The notes: generated by a model not told the origin, from the sequence alone. Numbered from the stretch's first letter, positions 8,273 through 18,110 are shown. The stretch: DNA of 49,158 nucleotides from Marine group II euryarchaeote REDSEA-S30_B12 (GCA_001629205.1 LURV01000030.1:1-49158); one strand, 5' to 3'. Numbers and translations are program-made.

Positions 8273-11044
8273 TTGGTTAAAGATAAGGAAATTCAAGGAT
8301 ACAGACAACAGCCTGGAAAGTTACCATTCTCTAAACCTGGTTCTGGAGGGAAGAACTCATTCTCAAAACCGATAAATTTGGAAAATATTCCCGTTTCTCA
8401 AAATGGCATTAAAGACCAACCTTGGGGTCCACATAGGCATGATTCATTGATTAGTGGACAGGTGATAGGGAAGTCTACAGCTTTAGTGGACAGCGCATGG
8501 AAAGTTACTGGTCAAGCACAATATGGAGACGATGTAAGGCTCCCAAATGAGCTGATAGGTAGAATAGTAAGATCTCCACATCATTATGCTAAAATATTAT
8601 CAATTGATTGTTCAAAAGCATTAGATCTTCCTGGCGTTGTTGCGATAGCTACTGGAAATGATGCAAAGAATAAATTCGGCGTTTTGCCGGTTACAAAGGA
8701 TGAGCATGCAATGGCTGTAGAGAAAGTCCGTCATGCTGGTGACTTGATAGCATGTATAGCAGCGGAGAATGAAAATATTGCTAGAGAGGCTGAGAGATTA
8801 ATACAAATCGAATATGAAATTTTAGAATCTATTCATGACATCAAAGAAGGATTAGAAGATAGTGAGTACCCGATACATGATAGAGGGCAATATCATATTG
8901 GCAACTCAAACATACAGAAAAGAGTTTTTCAAGAATTTGGAAATATATCCTCATTAGAAAAAAATACAGTAGTTAGTCACCAATCAAATTGGACATTTGC
9001 AGGAGTCAATCATGGTTTTACTGAGCCTCATGCAGTGGTAGCTAATTGGAGTCCAGATGGAAGATTGACATTATACACACCTCAGCAAGTTCCTCACTAT
9101 GTACACAGATCTTTAGCAGATGTATTGGAAATTCCTATGCATCAGATTAATGTCCACAGAACATTCGTAGGTGGAGGTTTTGGTGGAAAGTCTGATCCTT
9201 TTCCTCATGAAATGTGTGCAGCGATTCTTGCGAGAAAGTCTGGAAGGCCAGTAAGGATAACTTTTGATAGAGAAGAAGTTTTCTGGGTTAATAGAGGAAG
9301 GCATCCTTCTAAAATCGAAATGAACTTACATGCAGATTCTATTGGAAGGATTTGTGGAATAGAAACTGACGCACTGATAGATGGCGGGAGTTTTGCTTCA
9401 TTTGGCCATGTAACTACTTACTATAATGGAGTATTACATACTGCTCCTTACGAAATTGGTGCTTTTCATTACACTGGAGCTCGAGTTTGGACGAATAAAC
9501 CTGCTAGTGGTGCGATGAGGGGGCATGGTGCGGTTAACTCAAGATGCGCAGTAGAAGTGGGCCTAGATGATTTGGCGGAAAAACTGGAGGTAGATCCAAT
9601 TACGTTAAGACTTGCGAATTTACTTCCGCCTCATTCAGCCACCATTACAGGATTTAGGGTAACTAGTATTGGTATGAGAGAGTGTTTAGAAAGAGTGAAA
9701 GAAGAAAGTGGTTGGTCGGATAAATTCAGAAAAATGCCGTTAGGAAAGGGCATAGGAATTGGATGTGGATTCTTCATTTCTGGAAGTGGCCTTCCTATTC
9801 ATTGGGATCCTAATAAATTTCCTCATGCAACTGTTCATTTGAAGATTGATATGGATGGTGGTGTGACAATTCACACAGGAGCAGCGGAAATTGGACAGGG
9901 TTCAGATACAGTAGTATCACAATCAGTAGCTGAAGTACTCGGACTTCCACTAGATATGATTAGAATTAGGTCAAGAGAATCTGATACATCGCCAGTAGAT
10001 TTGGGATCTTATTCATCTAGAGTAACGTTCATGAATGCTAATGCAGCTATTTCTGCAGCCATGAAAATTCGAGATGAGTTGATTAAAGCGGCTTCAGATA
10101 TAACTGGTGCATCAGAAGAGGTTCTGGTGATAGGAGATAGAAGAATATTTGATAAAAATAATCCTGCAATCGGTGTATCTTATCTAGAGGCTTTGCATAA
10201 ATCTCAAGAAGAAAGGGGTGCGCTAATTTCATCGGGGGCTTACAGGACTCCACCTATGGGAAAAACGCACAAAGGAGCTGCCGCTGGTTTAGCTCCAGCA
10301 TATTCATTTTCAGCATATGTAGCAGAAGTTTCTGTAGATGTTGAAACTGGCAAAACTATTGTCGATAAGGTATGGGCAGCTCATGATTGTGGAAAGGCCT
10401 TGAATCCATTAGCTGTTAATGGACAAATAATAGGCTCATGCCACATGGGACTCGGGCAAGTTCTATCTGAAGAGATGCGTTATGGAAGAACTGGTCATCT
10501 CATGAATCCTGATTTTCTAGATTATAAAATACCTAGTATTCACGAAATGCCTGAAGTTATCCCTATAATTATTGAGTCAAATGATCCTGAAGGGCCATTT
10601 GGGGCTAAGGAAGCTGGAGAGGGGCCATTACTCCCTATACTTCCTGCAGTTTGTAATGCTGTTTACGATGCAATAGGAGTAAGAACTGAAGATTTGCCTA
10701 TAACATCTGAGAAAGTTTTCAAATTAGTGGAAAAGAAATGCAGAGAACAGGGAGTTTCAAGTCCTTTGGATTTGAAGCCCCCGCGATTGGAATTCTCGGA
10801 TCTTCAAGATACTTTAGAGAAGAGAGCAGATTTGCATTCTACAAGAGATATTGAGAGGAGGTTGGATTCCAGCCGAGAGGAATACTACAACGGCGCTATT
10901 TTCGGGTTTGACCCAACGAAATCTCCAGAAGAGGTAGACGAAAATTGGTCTGTTAGAGTTATACCCAATGATGATTATCTTCATTCACCCAGATTGGCAG
11001 GGAGTGCATGGAAGCATATCGAAAGAAGGAAAATGGGTGATTAA
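8273..11044 (+). CDS. Xanthine-dehydrogenase-family molybdopterin-binding catalytic subunit
   Basis: Large subunit carrying the molybdopterin-cytosine-dinucleotide active site. The N-terminal aldehyde-oxidase hammerhead domain includes VTGQAQYGDD. A GGGFGGKSDP block binds the cofactor, AMRGHG (414-419) is the active-site loop, and the catalytic Glu is E783 in GAKEAGEG. The loop lacks the AYxCSFR motif of true form I CO dehydrogenase. PVDLGSYSSRVTFM and the partner FAD subunit point to the 4-hydroxybenzoyl-CoA reductase branch. At 923 residues it is about 150 longer than usual, with an N-terminal tail of about 70 and a C-terminal tail of about 100. It starts with TTG directly after the upstream TAA, served by GAGGGG at 8261-8266. 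The true substrate is unknown. Confidence 0.88.
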   Translation: MVKDKEIQGYRQQPGKLPFSKPGSGGKNSFSKPINLENIPVSQNGIKDQPWGPHRHDSLISGQVIGKSTALVDSAWKVTGQAQYGDDVRLPNELIGRIVRSPHHYAKILSIDCSKALDLPGVVAIATGNDAKNKFGVLPVTKDEHAMAVEKVRHAGDLIACIAAENENIAREAERLIQIEYEILESIHDIKEGLEDSEYPIHDRGQYHIGNSNIQKRVFQEFGNISSLEKNTVVSHQSNWTFAGVNHGFTEPHAVVANWSPDGRLTLYTPQQVPHYVHRSLADVLEIPMHQINVHRTFVGGGFGGKSDPFPHEMCAAILARKSGRPVRITFDREEVFWVNRGRHPSKIEMNLHADSIGRICGIETDALIDGGSFASFGHVTTYYNGVLHTAPYEIGAFHYTGARVWTNKPASGAMRGHGAVNSRCAVEVGLDDLAEKLEVDPITLRLANLLPPHSATITGFRVTSIGMRECLERVKEESGWSDKFRKMPLGKGIGIGCGFFISGSGLPIHWDPNKFPHATVHLKIDMDGGVTIHTGAAEIGQGSDTVVSQSVAEVLGLPLDMIRIRSRESDTSPVDLGSYSSRVTFMNANAAISAAMKIRDELIKAASDITGASEEVLVIGDRRIFDKNNPAIGVSYLEALHKSQEERGALISSGAYRTPPMGKTHKGAAAGLAPAYSFSAYVAEVSVDVETGKTIVDKVWAAHDCGKALNPLAVNGQIIGSCHMGLGQVLSEEMRYGRTGHLMNPDFLDYKIPSIHEMPEVIPIIIESNDPEGPFGAKEAGEGPLLPILPAVCNAVYDAIGVRTEDLPITSEKVFKLVEKKCREQGVSSPLDLKPPRLEFSDLQDTLEKRADLHSTRDIERRLDSSREEYYNGAIFGFDPTKSPEEVDENWSVRVIPNDDYLHSPRLAGSAWKHIERRKMGD

Positions 11045-11045
11045 A

Positions 11046-12029
11046 ATGAAGATGGCACCTTTTGAATTGTTTACTCCAGATTCTATTGATCAGGCATTAG
11101 AAATTTCAATAAAACTATCTGCAGAAAATAAAGATTTTGATTGGATAGCAGGTGGCACAGACTTGTTACCTAATTACAAGTGGCACATCAATTCAAAGGA
11201 ATATGTAATATCATTATCTTCCATAGATGAATTAAAAAAATTGAATAAAGTTCACATAGGAGCTACGGTCAGTATTCATGATTTAGCGAATTCTCCTAGC
11301 ACACATCCAGTACTGGCAAAAGCTGCTAGCTCCATTGCGAGTATTATGATTAGAAGATCTGGTACTGTAGGGGGGAATATCTGCTTGGACACAAGATGTT
11401 ACTGGCTCAATCAATCAGAGACTTGGAGAGAGTCCATAGATTGGTGCCATAAGTGTGATTGTGGCACAGAAGCTGATTGTAGAGTGATACCAAATCAGAA
11501 TACTCTTTGTGTTGCGACTTACCAAGCGGATTTAGCTCCTGTATTGATGTGCCTGGGAGCTGAAATCCACCTACTTGGTGAAAAGGGAAGAAGATCTATG
11601 AAACTAGAAGAATTTTTTGAGTTGGATGGGATAAAAAGAAATGTTTTGTTTCCTGGGGAATTGATTACACATATTACTATACCAGATGATTCTAATGAAT
11701 GGAAAGGAGATTATCAAAAACTAAGGCAAAGAGATACTTGGGACTTTCCAGAGGCGGGAGTAGCAGTTCTTTGGAAAACTAATAATAACAATTCTATTAA
11801 AGATTTGAGAATAGCAACTACTGGTTTAGAGTCGATTCCGGCTATTCACCATAAAGAAGTAGATGAAATTCTTCCTACATGGAATGGAAAAGAATCTGTG
11901 GATGTGTTGGCCGATTCAATCAGGAAGGCTGTGAAGCCTGTACAAAATACTTGGTTTTCCCCGAATTATAGAAAAAAGATGGTCAAGGTATTAACAAAGA
12001 GGGCATTTGGAAACTTACTGGTGGAGTGA
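11046..12029 (+). CDS. Mo-hydroxylase FAD-binding subunit with extra [4Fe-4S] motif (HcrB-like)
   Basis: Medium FAD subunit passing electrons between the iron-sulfur subunit and its acceptor. FAD-contact motifs are AGGTDLLP (35-42) and RSGTVGGNI (104-112). A Cys-rich insertion follows. C118, C134, C145 and C155 have nearly the spacing of the [4Fe-4S] ligands of 4-hydroxybenzoyl-CoA reductase beta, with DTRCYWLNQSETWR as the shared surrounding sequence. Further Cys at 113, 137 and 139 may substitute. ATG 11046 starts one base after the catalytic subunit's stop; a longer reading from 10968 would overlap that gene and is unlikely. The extra cluster distinguishes this enzyme from plain CO dehydrogenase or nicotinate-type hydroxylases. 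Confidence 0.87.
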   Translation: MKMAPFELFTPDSIDQALEISIKLSAENKDFDWIAGGTDLLPNYKWHINSKEYVISLSSIDELKKLNKVHIGATVSIHDLANSPSTHPVLAKAASSIASIMIRRSGTVGGNICLDTRCYWLNQSETWRESIDWCHKCDCGTEADCRVIPNQNTLCVATYQADLAPVLMCLGAEIHLLGEKGRRSMKLEEFFELDGIKRNVLFPGELITHITIPDDSNEWKGDYQKLRQRDTWDFPEAGVAVLWKTNNNNSIKDLRIATTGLESIPAIHHKEVDEILPTWNGKESVDVLADSIRKAVKPVQNTWFSPNYRKKMVKVLTKRAFGNLLVE

Positions 12030-13021
12030 TGGGGAAATTGGCATTCAGAACTTTTTTGACTGCCATTTTAATTATTTTTTCATTGGGTGGAAGTATTGTC
12101 TCTGCTCAGGATTTATGTCAGTGCTCAATGGACATAATATATCCCGGAGATGAAGATGAATTATTTGAGATATCAGATGAAGGGAGTGTAAATGTGGAAT
12201 TCTATTTTGAGAATTCTGGATTGATTGATTTGCAGGTCGAATTCGAATATGATTTTCCCTTTGATGCTGATTTTGATGGCCCAGAGACTGCTACAATATC
12301 GGGAAATAGTAATGATTCTTTTCAAATCAAAATTTCTGGGATTGATGTTGAAACTATATTAGGCGGAACTAGTGAAAGTTTCTCGATAGAGGCTCAAATA
12401 GTTGGAAGACAAGGGATTCCAGATATCACATCTACGATTGGAGTAGGAGAGAAGAAGAATGCATCCAGTGGGTTAAAAATACCCGAAATATATATGCTAG
12501 AAGTAGAAATCTCCAATCCATTCGGGCCGATAAATTCTGGCTCTAGTACTAAGTTGATTGTCACTATTACAAATTCAGGAAATATTGCGGATGGAATTAA
12601 AGATTTGGAAATTACTGATGATTGCCCACTAATGACTACAGGAGAATTACAGGCCGATTCTTTCGCTACTTCGATGCAGCCAAAATTTCTTTCCAGTGGC
12701 ATTAGTTCTGACTCAAAAGAGTTGGAAATCTCAGTTTCAGAAAGTCATCCAAAAAGAAATTGTGACATAGAGATAATGATTACTTCGAAAGCTTCTGCTG
12801 CCAAGGGAAATACAGTGATTTCGAGAGATGAAGTGAGAGTCTCTGTAGAGCCTGGATTGAATGATGATGAGAATGATGGGAGCTCAGATGATGAGGATGA
12901 TGGTATTGTAGTTGAAGAAGTCGTAAGTACCAGTTTACCTGCTCCAAACATACTTATCTTACTATTTTCTGTTTTATTAGCATCAGTTAATCTCAATCGA
13001 TTCAGAGAAAATGAGAATTAA
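12029..13021 (+). CDS. Secreted, C-terminally anchored surface protein of unknown function
   Basis: The N-terminus is a signal peptide (hydrophobic stretch ending in IVSAQ). The body has two beta-rich segments of the kind found in CARDB/DUF11-type domains (TKLIVTITNSGNIADG is typical). It ends with an Asp/Glu-rich linker, a Pro-Ala-Pro, one hydrophobic helix and a basic tail. That three-part tail resembles a sorting or anchor signal. Six Cys could form disulfides. ATG 12029 overlaps the previous stop (TGATG), so it is probably translated with the Mo-hydroxylase operon, although a link in function is not evident. No catalytic motif seen. Confidence 0.7.
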   Translation: MGKLAFRTFLTAILIIFSLGGSIVSAQDLCQCSMDIIYPGDEDELFEISDEGSVNVEFYFENSGLIDLQVEFEYDFPFDADFDGPETATISGNSNDSFQIKISGIDVETILGGTSESFSIEAQIVGRQGIPDITSTIGVGEKKNASSGLKIPEIYMLEVEISNPFGPINSGSSTKLIVTITNSGNIADGIKDLEITDDCPLMTTGELQADSFATSMQPKFLSSGISSDSKELEISVSESHPKRNCDIEIMITSKASAAKGNTVISRDEVRVSVEPGLNDDENDGSSDDEDDGIVVEEVVSTSLPAPNILILLFSVLLASVNLNRFRENEN

Positions 13022-13030
13022 TAAAATTAA

Positions 13031-13049
13031 AAAAAAACAAGATTTTTTT
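13031..13049 (+). terminator. Putative T-rich terminator
   Basis: A run of seven T (13043-13049) follows the surface protein stop by about 20 nt, as in archaeal oligo-T termination. No stable stem is needed or seen. Confidence 0.3.
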
Positions 13050-13069
13050 CGGGCAACAATCATCAGGAA

Positions 13070-13077
13070 CATATAAC
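13070..13077 (+). promoter_or_regulatory. Putative TATA box for the DUF4350-MoxR-DUF58 operon
   Basis: CATATAAC stands 70 nt before ATG 13146, after the T-run that would end the previous transcript. A start about 25 nt downstream would fit. By position only. Confidence 0.3.
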
Positions 13078-13145
13078 TGTGAATCATTGGTCGCAGCCAC
13101 GCTATTGATGTGTATAATACATCAAATGTTATTTTGGGTGAAAAT

Positions 13146-14765
13146 ATGGTTGAGGCTAAAGAAGATGAAAATCGCTTCAACAGGCTAGTAATGATTTCAT
13201 TAACTGTTACTTCTATTTTATTACTAATTTTACCTATGTTCTTTGTTGCAGGTAAATCTACAACTTTCTCGGCTTATGAAGAAGAAGAAATTTGGCAGGT
13301 CTCTGATATGAGAGAAAGCTTGTCAGGTGATTGTGAAGGTCAAGATAATTCGGACTGTGAATTTTACTTTGTTGCAAATACTATGTCAACTCCGATGTTA
13401 GTTAATGATTGGAAGGACCCCCATAGGACACTTTTAGCTATTATCGGACCGGAAAAACCGATAGATGAGACTGAAGCTCAAGAAATTCATAAATTTGTAA
13501 CTGAAATGGGAGGTAAGGTAATAGTAGCATCCGATAACACAAATGCAAATCTTCTTGCAAAGAAGTTTGGAGTCACATTTTTCGATAAACCTCTTTTAGA
13601 TGAAAAGCAACACTGGGTTGTAAATAGGGGGAATTCGGTTGATATTTCTTGGTTGAATGTTTGGAGTGCAACTTCAATAGGACAAGACACTGAAAAGATG
13701 TCCACAGCTGCTTTAATGCAGGGTTGTTCAGATTTTCAAATTCAGAATAATAATCCAGTAGATTGTAGAATGCCTGTAATGTACAGATCGCCTACAGGAT
13801 TAAAATTTGAAAATTTAGAAGATGATTTATCAAATAGAGAAGTTATGACATTGGGAGCGGCCTCTGCATCGGCATTTATTGGCATCGACGATTATGATCC
13901 AACTAATCTCAATAATCCTGCTCCAGGGGACTTGAAATTGATGATGAGATTTGATTATCCTGGAATTAAAGCATTTGATCAAATTTCTGATAATGTTCAG
14001 ACGACTTTCTCCAATGATTATGGAGAATTAGAAGTAACGGGTAGTATTGTTTTTATTTCGGATGAAGAAGTTTTCTCAAATTTGCTTTGGAATTTGGACT
14101 CTGCAGAGGAACAGGGCCTAACAAAAGACTGTAAATCTATCGGAGAATATACACTCAATAATTGTTGGACTAAAGAGATTTTGAATAATAATGAATGGGG
14201 CGGTAATGAAAGATTTTTCAAAGTTCTAATTCATGATATGATGGAATTTGACAACCTAAATTTATCTGCCCAAATTAGGCAGGGAACGTTCGCTGGAGAT
14301 AGATCGAACTTCCAAGTAGTTTTTGATGAAAGTAGGCATGTCACCGGAGTAATATCTGCCCCATTTGTAGAAACAATGGGGACAGTTGTTCTTTTGACTT
14401 CTAATGATTTTTTGAAGTGGCTAGTTGTACTAAATGTGGGACTTCTATTGCTAGTTGCCATGATGATAGTTCCCGAAAAAGAAAATTGGCGGCATGTTTT
14501 CGATTTGACTAGATTTAATCGTAGACCTAATAAAATGGACCCTGGGAGCTATAGACAGAGAGTACAACAAGCTCTTTTTTCCAAGATTAGGATACAGAAT
14601 GATTTAACAAGAGATCAGATGGCAATGATGCCGCCACCAGAGATTCAAGCATTAATTGGAGATCCGAGACTTGTGGAATTGGCTTATAGCCAAAGCCGCA
14701 CGTACTCGCCACAAGAGTTACGCCAGCTGATGCAAGCAATACGAAGATGGGGAAAAAATAATTGA
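13146..14765 (+). CDS. DUF4350-type membrane protein of a MoxR/DUF58 operon
   Basis: A membrane-anchored protein with one N-terminal and one C-terminal transmembrane helix. The large domain between them faces the outside, and a C-terminal cytoplasmic part of about 100 residues follows. The early part of the external domain (LLAIIGPEKPIDETEAQEIHKFV, written here in overlapping pieces: LLAIIGPEKPID, ETEAQEIHKFV) is the GATase1-like fold seen in DUF4350 proteins. The cytoplasmic tail has a helix-rich end (TYSPQELRQLMQAIRRW). ATG 13146 is preceded by GGGTG; a GTG at 13110 is possible. DUF4350, MoxR and DUF58 genes often travel together and are thought to act in envelope-protein maturation. No exact function is known. 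Confidence 0.75.
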   Translation: MVEAKEDENRFNRLVMISLTVTSILLLILPMFFVAGKSTTFSAYEEEEIWQVSDMRESLSGDCEGQDNSDCEFYFVANTMSTPMLVNDWKDPHRTLLAIIGPEKPIDETEAQEIHKFVTEMGGKVIVASDNTNANLLAKKFGVTFFDKPLLDEKQHWVVNRGNSVDISWLNVWSATSIGQDTEKMSTAALMQGCSDFQIQNNNPVDCRMPVMYRSPTGLKFENLEDDLSNREVMTLGAASASAFIGIDDYDPTNLNNPAPGDLKLMMRFDYPGIKAFDQISDNVQTTFSNDYGELEVTGSIVFISDEEVFSNLLWNLDSAEEQGLTKDCKSIGEYTLNNCWTKEILNNNEWGGNERFFKVLIHDMMEFDNLNLSAQIRQGTFAGDRSNFQVVFDESRHVTGVISAPFVETMGTVVLLTSNDFLKWLVVLNVGLLLLVAMMIVPEKENWRHVFDLTRFNRRPNKMDPGSYRQRVQQALFSKIRIQNDLTRDQMAMMPPPEIQALIGDPRLVELAYSQSRTYSPQELRQLMQAIRRWGKNN

Positions 14766-14775
14766 TAAAGGAGAT

Positions 14776-15837
14776 ATGAATATGAATGCAACAACACCAG
14801 CAGATGGAGCACAGGCAAAATCGTCTAGTGCTAGTGATAGTGCACTAGCCAAAAAGGCGGAAGCAGCAAGAGGGAATAGCAAGACGAATGAAGTTCTGAC
14901 CGCTACAGGAGCAATGGGGAAGGCCATTAGTTCTGAAGTTCAGAAAGTAATTATTGGTAAATCGCATGTTATTGATAATGTAATGGTAGATATTTTATCT
15001 AACGGAAATCTTCTTTTCGAGGATTTTCCTGGACTTGCAAAAACCTTGATGACAAATACATTCGCAGATGCTTTGGGGTGCGATTTCAAAAGAGTTCAGT
15101 TCACTCCTGATTTACTGCCAGCAGATATAACAGGGACAAATATTTACGACGCTAAGAAGGGTGAATTTTCATTCAAGCCCGGGCCAATATTCTGTAATTT
15201 ACTACTGTCTGATGAGATAAATAGAGCCCCGCCCAAAACTCAAGCGGCCCTACTTGAAGCGATGCAGGAGAAACAAGTAACCATTGGTGTAGTTACTCAC
15301 AAATTACCTTCACCTTTCTTGACAATGGCAACCCAAAATCCGGTTGAGCAAGAAGGAACATATCCTCTGCCAGAGGCGCAATTAGACAGATTCATGATGA
15401 AGATGATGGTAGGATATCCTGACAGGGCAGATGAAGATGAAATTCTACAAAGAAGAATTGCTAGGAAGAAAGATGATGTGGATGTAAATACAATTACTGA
15501 GCCAAACATCGTTGTTAAGATGCAAGAATCTTGTGAAGATGTCTACGTTGACCCAGCAATTAGAATGTACATGGTTGAGATAGTAGCTAGGACTAGAGAG
15601 GATCCGCGAGTTCTAGTCGGATCATCTCCTAGAGGGTCACAAGCATTGCTAAAGACTAGTAGAGCTGCAGCAGCTATGAGAGGTAGAGATTTTGTTACTC
15701 CAGATGATGTTAAATCGATTGCGGAATTAGCTGTAGCACATAGACTAATTTTAAAGCCCGAGCATCAAATTAAAGGACTAGAGACTGGAAAGGTAATTCA
15801 GGAAATTTTGAGACAAGTGCCAGTACCAACTGTCTGA
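14776..15837 (+). CDS. MoxR-family AAA+ ATPase
   Basis: Cytoplasmic AAA+ ATPase of the MoxR/RavA kind, a chaperone-like partner of von-Willebrand or DUF58 proteins. A low-complexity Ala/Ser/Lys-rich leader of about 40 residues comes first. Walker A is FPGLAKT (84-90, Lys89), with the first Gly of the classical motif replaced by Asp83. Walker B is LLLSDE (142-147), followed by NRAPPKTQAALLEAM, and the sensor-1 Asn is in ATQNPVEQEGTYPLPEAQLDRF. The AAA lid is C-terminal (SSPRGSQALLK). A GGAG lies ahead of ATG 14776. It sits between the DUF4350 and DUF58 genes with short gaps, so one operon is likely. Confidence 0.92.
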   Translation: MNMNATTPADGAQAKSSSASDSALAKKAEAARGNSKTNEVLTATGAMGKAISSEVQKVIIGKSHVIDNVMVDILSNGNLLFEDFPGLAKTLMTNTFADALGCDFKRVQFTPDLLPADITGTNIYDAKKGEFSFKPGPIFCNLLLSDEINRAPPKTQAALLEAMQEKQVTIGVVTHKLPSPFLTMATQNPVEQEGTYPLPEAQLDRFMMKMMVGYPDRADEDEILQRRIARKKDDVDVNTITEPNIVVKMQESCEDVYVDPAIRMYMVEIVARTREDPRVLVGSSPRGSQALLKTSRAAAAMRGRDFVTPDDVKSIAELAVAHRLILKPEHQIKGLETGKVIQEILRQVPVPTV

Positions 15838-15857
15838 GGCTCTAGGAGTATGCTGAA

Positions 15858-17177
15858 ATGGCTTGGAGTCGAAAATCAGCGATGTTCGCTTCGCTGTCAA
15901 TTGCGATGTACTTGCTTGGTTTAGTGCTTAGAAATCAACAATTAGTTACTGTAGCAGTTGTTCTACTCTCTTTTCTGACTTGGGCTGCACTAAGGACTGC
16001 TCATGGAGATGTTTCTTCTTCAGGGAGGAGAATGGAAGATACTCAATTAGATGAAGGTGTGCAATTACAAAATATAGTAGCAATGAGAAAGGTTTCTACT
16101 GCTAGAGTTTTTGAAGATGGAGAAATTGATGTAGTTGTTAGATTGCAAAATAGATCAAATATTGCCAAGGTAATAGAAGTTAGAGACCGAGTTCCTGAAG
16201 TAATGAGGATAAAGAAGGGTGCAAATTATGTACTTATGGAAATTGGACCACAAAGAGAGACGGAAATTTCTTACACCATTGAAGCACCGTTGAGGGGATT
16301 TTATACTATAGGGCCAGTATGCATTAGGGTTCAGGATGAATTCGGTCTATTTCATAATGAAAAAGAAATTCAACTATATGATGACTACCTAGTCTTCCCT
16401 AAGATGGAAGACATAAAGGATGCAATGGTAAAAAGTAGAGTTCCTAAGATTTTTACTGGTGCGGTAGCAATTAGAAATCCTGGAGAAGGGTCAAACTTTT
16501 TCAATCTAAGAGAATATCTCCCAGGAGATCCTATGAGGAAAGTAAACTGGAAAGCGACAGCTAGACAAGATGGTAAAATGATGGTAAATGAATTCGAACG
16601 TGATGCAGTTAGTGATGTTGTCTTGATTGTAGATAGTAGGCAAGTTAGTGAAACAGGACCTGTTAGCAGGAATTCTTTGGTTTTCAGTACAAGAGCTGCA
16701 GCTAGTCTATCTCAGTATTTTCTTTCTAGGAGGGATTCTGTTGGATTAGTGGTGTATGGAGATGAGATTGTTTCAGTGGACAGAGATACAGGAAAAAAAC
16801 AACTTTACATTCTATTGACTAAGCTTGCAGGTGCTATGGCTAAAGGAAACACTCCCTTGAAAATTGTAACTAATAGAATTATGCCTCACATAAATAGAGG
16901 AAGTCCGATAATAATAATGTCCCCTCTAGAGGATGATCCCACGATAGTAGATGCAGTAAGAGATTTACGATCCAGAAGTTTTGAAGTTACAATACTATCT
17001 CCAAGTAGTTTAGAGTTTGAATTTGACGCTCGAAGATTAGATAGAACTGGATATGAGGTACTAAAAACAGAAAGGGACATTATGATTTCTGAACTGAGGG
17101 GTTTAGGGGCTCATGTCATGGACTGGGAGCCAGATATGCTCTTAACTACTGCATTAGCTGGAGCAAGAGGTTTTTGA
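15858..17177 (+). CDS. DUF58 domain protein (MoxR partner)
   Basis: Two N-terminal transmembrane helices (about residues 8-50) are followed by a beta-rich segment and the DUF58 signature FNLREYLPGDPMRKVNWKAT at about 215-235. A von-Willebrand-A-like domain comes next, with VVLIVDSRQVS as a degenerate metal-site strand. DUF58 proteins work with MoxR ATPases, probably in assembling or inserting other proteins. The gene follows moxR by 20 nt and precedes the next membrane protein by 9 nt. The product should be inner-membrane anchored with the DUF58 part in the cytoplasm. Confidence 0.88.
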   Translation: MAWSRKSAMFASLSIAMYLLGLVLRNQQLVTVAVVLLSFLTWAALRTAHGDVSSSGRRMEDTQLDEGVQLQNIVAMRKVSTARVFEDGEIDVVVRLQNRSNIAKVIEVRDRVPEVMRIKKGANYVLMEIGPQRETEISYTIEAPLRGFYTIGPVCIRVQDEFGLFHNEKEIQLYDDYLVFPKMEDIKDAMVKSRVPKIFTGAVAIRNPGEGSNFFNLREYLPGDPMRKVNWKATARQDGKMMVNEFERDAVSDVVLIVDSRQVSETGPVSRNSLVFSTRAAASLSQYFLSRRDSVGLVVYGDEIVSVDRDTGKKQLYILLTKLAGAMAKGNTPLKIVTNRIMPHINRGSPIIIMSPLEDDPTIVDAVRDLRSRSFEVTILSPSSLEFEFDARRLDRTGYEVLKTERDIMISELRGLGAHVMDWEPDMLLTTALAGARGF

Positions 17178-17186
17178 GGTTAAATT

Positions 17187-18110
17187 ATGTCTGAAAAGAA
17201 AGGCCCAGTGGATACATCTCACCTTTACGAGGGAAAGGTAGTTAGATCATCAGCACCCAGTAGAAAAAGGGCTGCAGGAAACATAAAAAGAGACACGAAA
17301 ATTCCTAAGGATGCAGTTCCAGAAGTATTTATTCCTAGTTGGATTGAAACTATTTTTGGTGGCCCAGTAGTTACAAAAACTGAATTTCTACCACCAGATA
17401 GAATGGTAACATCACTTCAAATTAGAGCTTCGATTTCACTTCTTATTCTGTGTTTTTTAACCTTCATGATTACTCCAGTTTCGGGAACAGTATGGTTTTC
17501 ATTATCCAATATTTTAGGAATTACTTTCTTAGGCACTATTTTTCACTTAGGCCTTATTTTGATTGGCCTATTGGGTGGCTTCTACGGAGTATTTCAACGT
17601 GACCAAAGATCATTACTTGCTTCATATATAGCCTTGATGATTGTAACAATTAGATTTGCTGGTAGTAAAGTGGAATTTGGACTAAGTTTCATGCCTGAAG
17701 GAGAGTTCTCTCAGAAGTTTCTACTAATTCTCTATGCATTAATTTTAGTTATGTATATTGAAGTTTCCAGTGGAATAATTAGATTTTCCATGTTAGATAC
17801 TTCGATTAGAAAAGGAGAAGTTTATGTTATGAATGTTAACAAAATTACTAACAGATATGGTAGGGCACTGACAATAACTCCCGTAGTTGCCGGAATAGTT
17901 GCTAGCCTAACGTTATTCATCAATCTAATTGTTCCATTTTTTGTAGGGATAGTTGATCCGGTTTCTGCTAACAGATTGAGAGAAAGTGTTGAGTTAACTA
18001 GTGTTTATGGAGTTGCCTTGGGTACAATACTTGTATTTATTGTAATTGCAGCTATGTTCGCAATTAATCTACCTTTGAGAATACAACAGTATATGGAAAG
18101 TAGAAGTTAG
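17187..18110 (+). CDS. Multi-pass membrane protein, last gene of the MoxR operon
   Basis: A basic, soluble N-terminus of about 85 residues leads to about six hydrophobic helices (for instance ISLLILCFLTFMI and IVASLTLFINLIVPFF). The start ATG has GAGGT 8-12 nt ahead. It is placed directly after DUF58 and ends one base before the convergent exonuclease gene. I recognise no family. The context suggests a membrane component of the MoxR/DUF58 complex. Confidence 0.65.
   Translation: MSEKKGPVDTSHLYEGKVVRSSAPSRKRAAGNIKRDTKIPKDAVPEVFIPSWIETIFGGPVVTKTEFLPPDRMVTSLQIRASISLLILCFLTFMITPVSGTVWFSLSNILGITFLGTIFHLGLILIGLLGGFYGVFQRDQRSLLASYIALMIVTIRFAGSKVEFGLSFMPEGEFSQKFLLILYALILVMYIEVSSGIIRFSMLDTSIRKGEVYVMNVNKITNRYGRALTITPVVAGIVASLTLFINLIVPFFVGIVDPVSANRLRESVELTSVYGVALGTILVFIVIAAMFAINLPLRIQQYMESRS

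Noticed and set aside
8273-11044. Form I aerobic CO dehydrogenase large subunit (coxL).
   Set aside because: The AYxCSFR active-site motif is absent; the loop reads AMRGHG, and the FAD subunit has a four-Cys insertion typical of 4-hydroxybenzoyl-CoA reductase.
10968-11045. A longer start for the FAD-binding subunit.
   Set aside because: It would overlap the catalytic subunit by 77 bases, and the extra residues match nothing; ATG 11046 begins the conserved fold.
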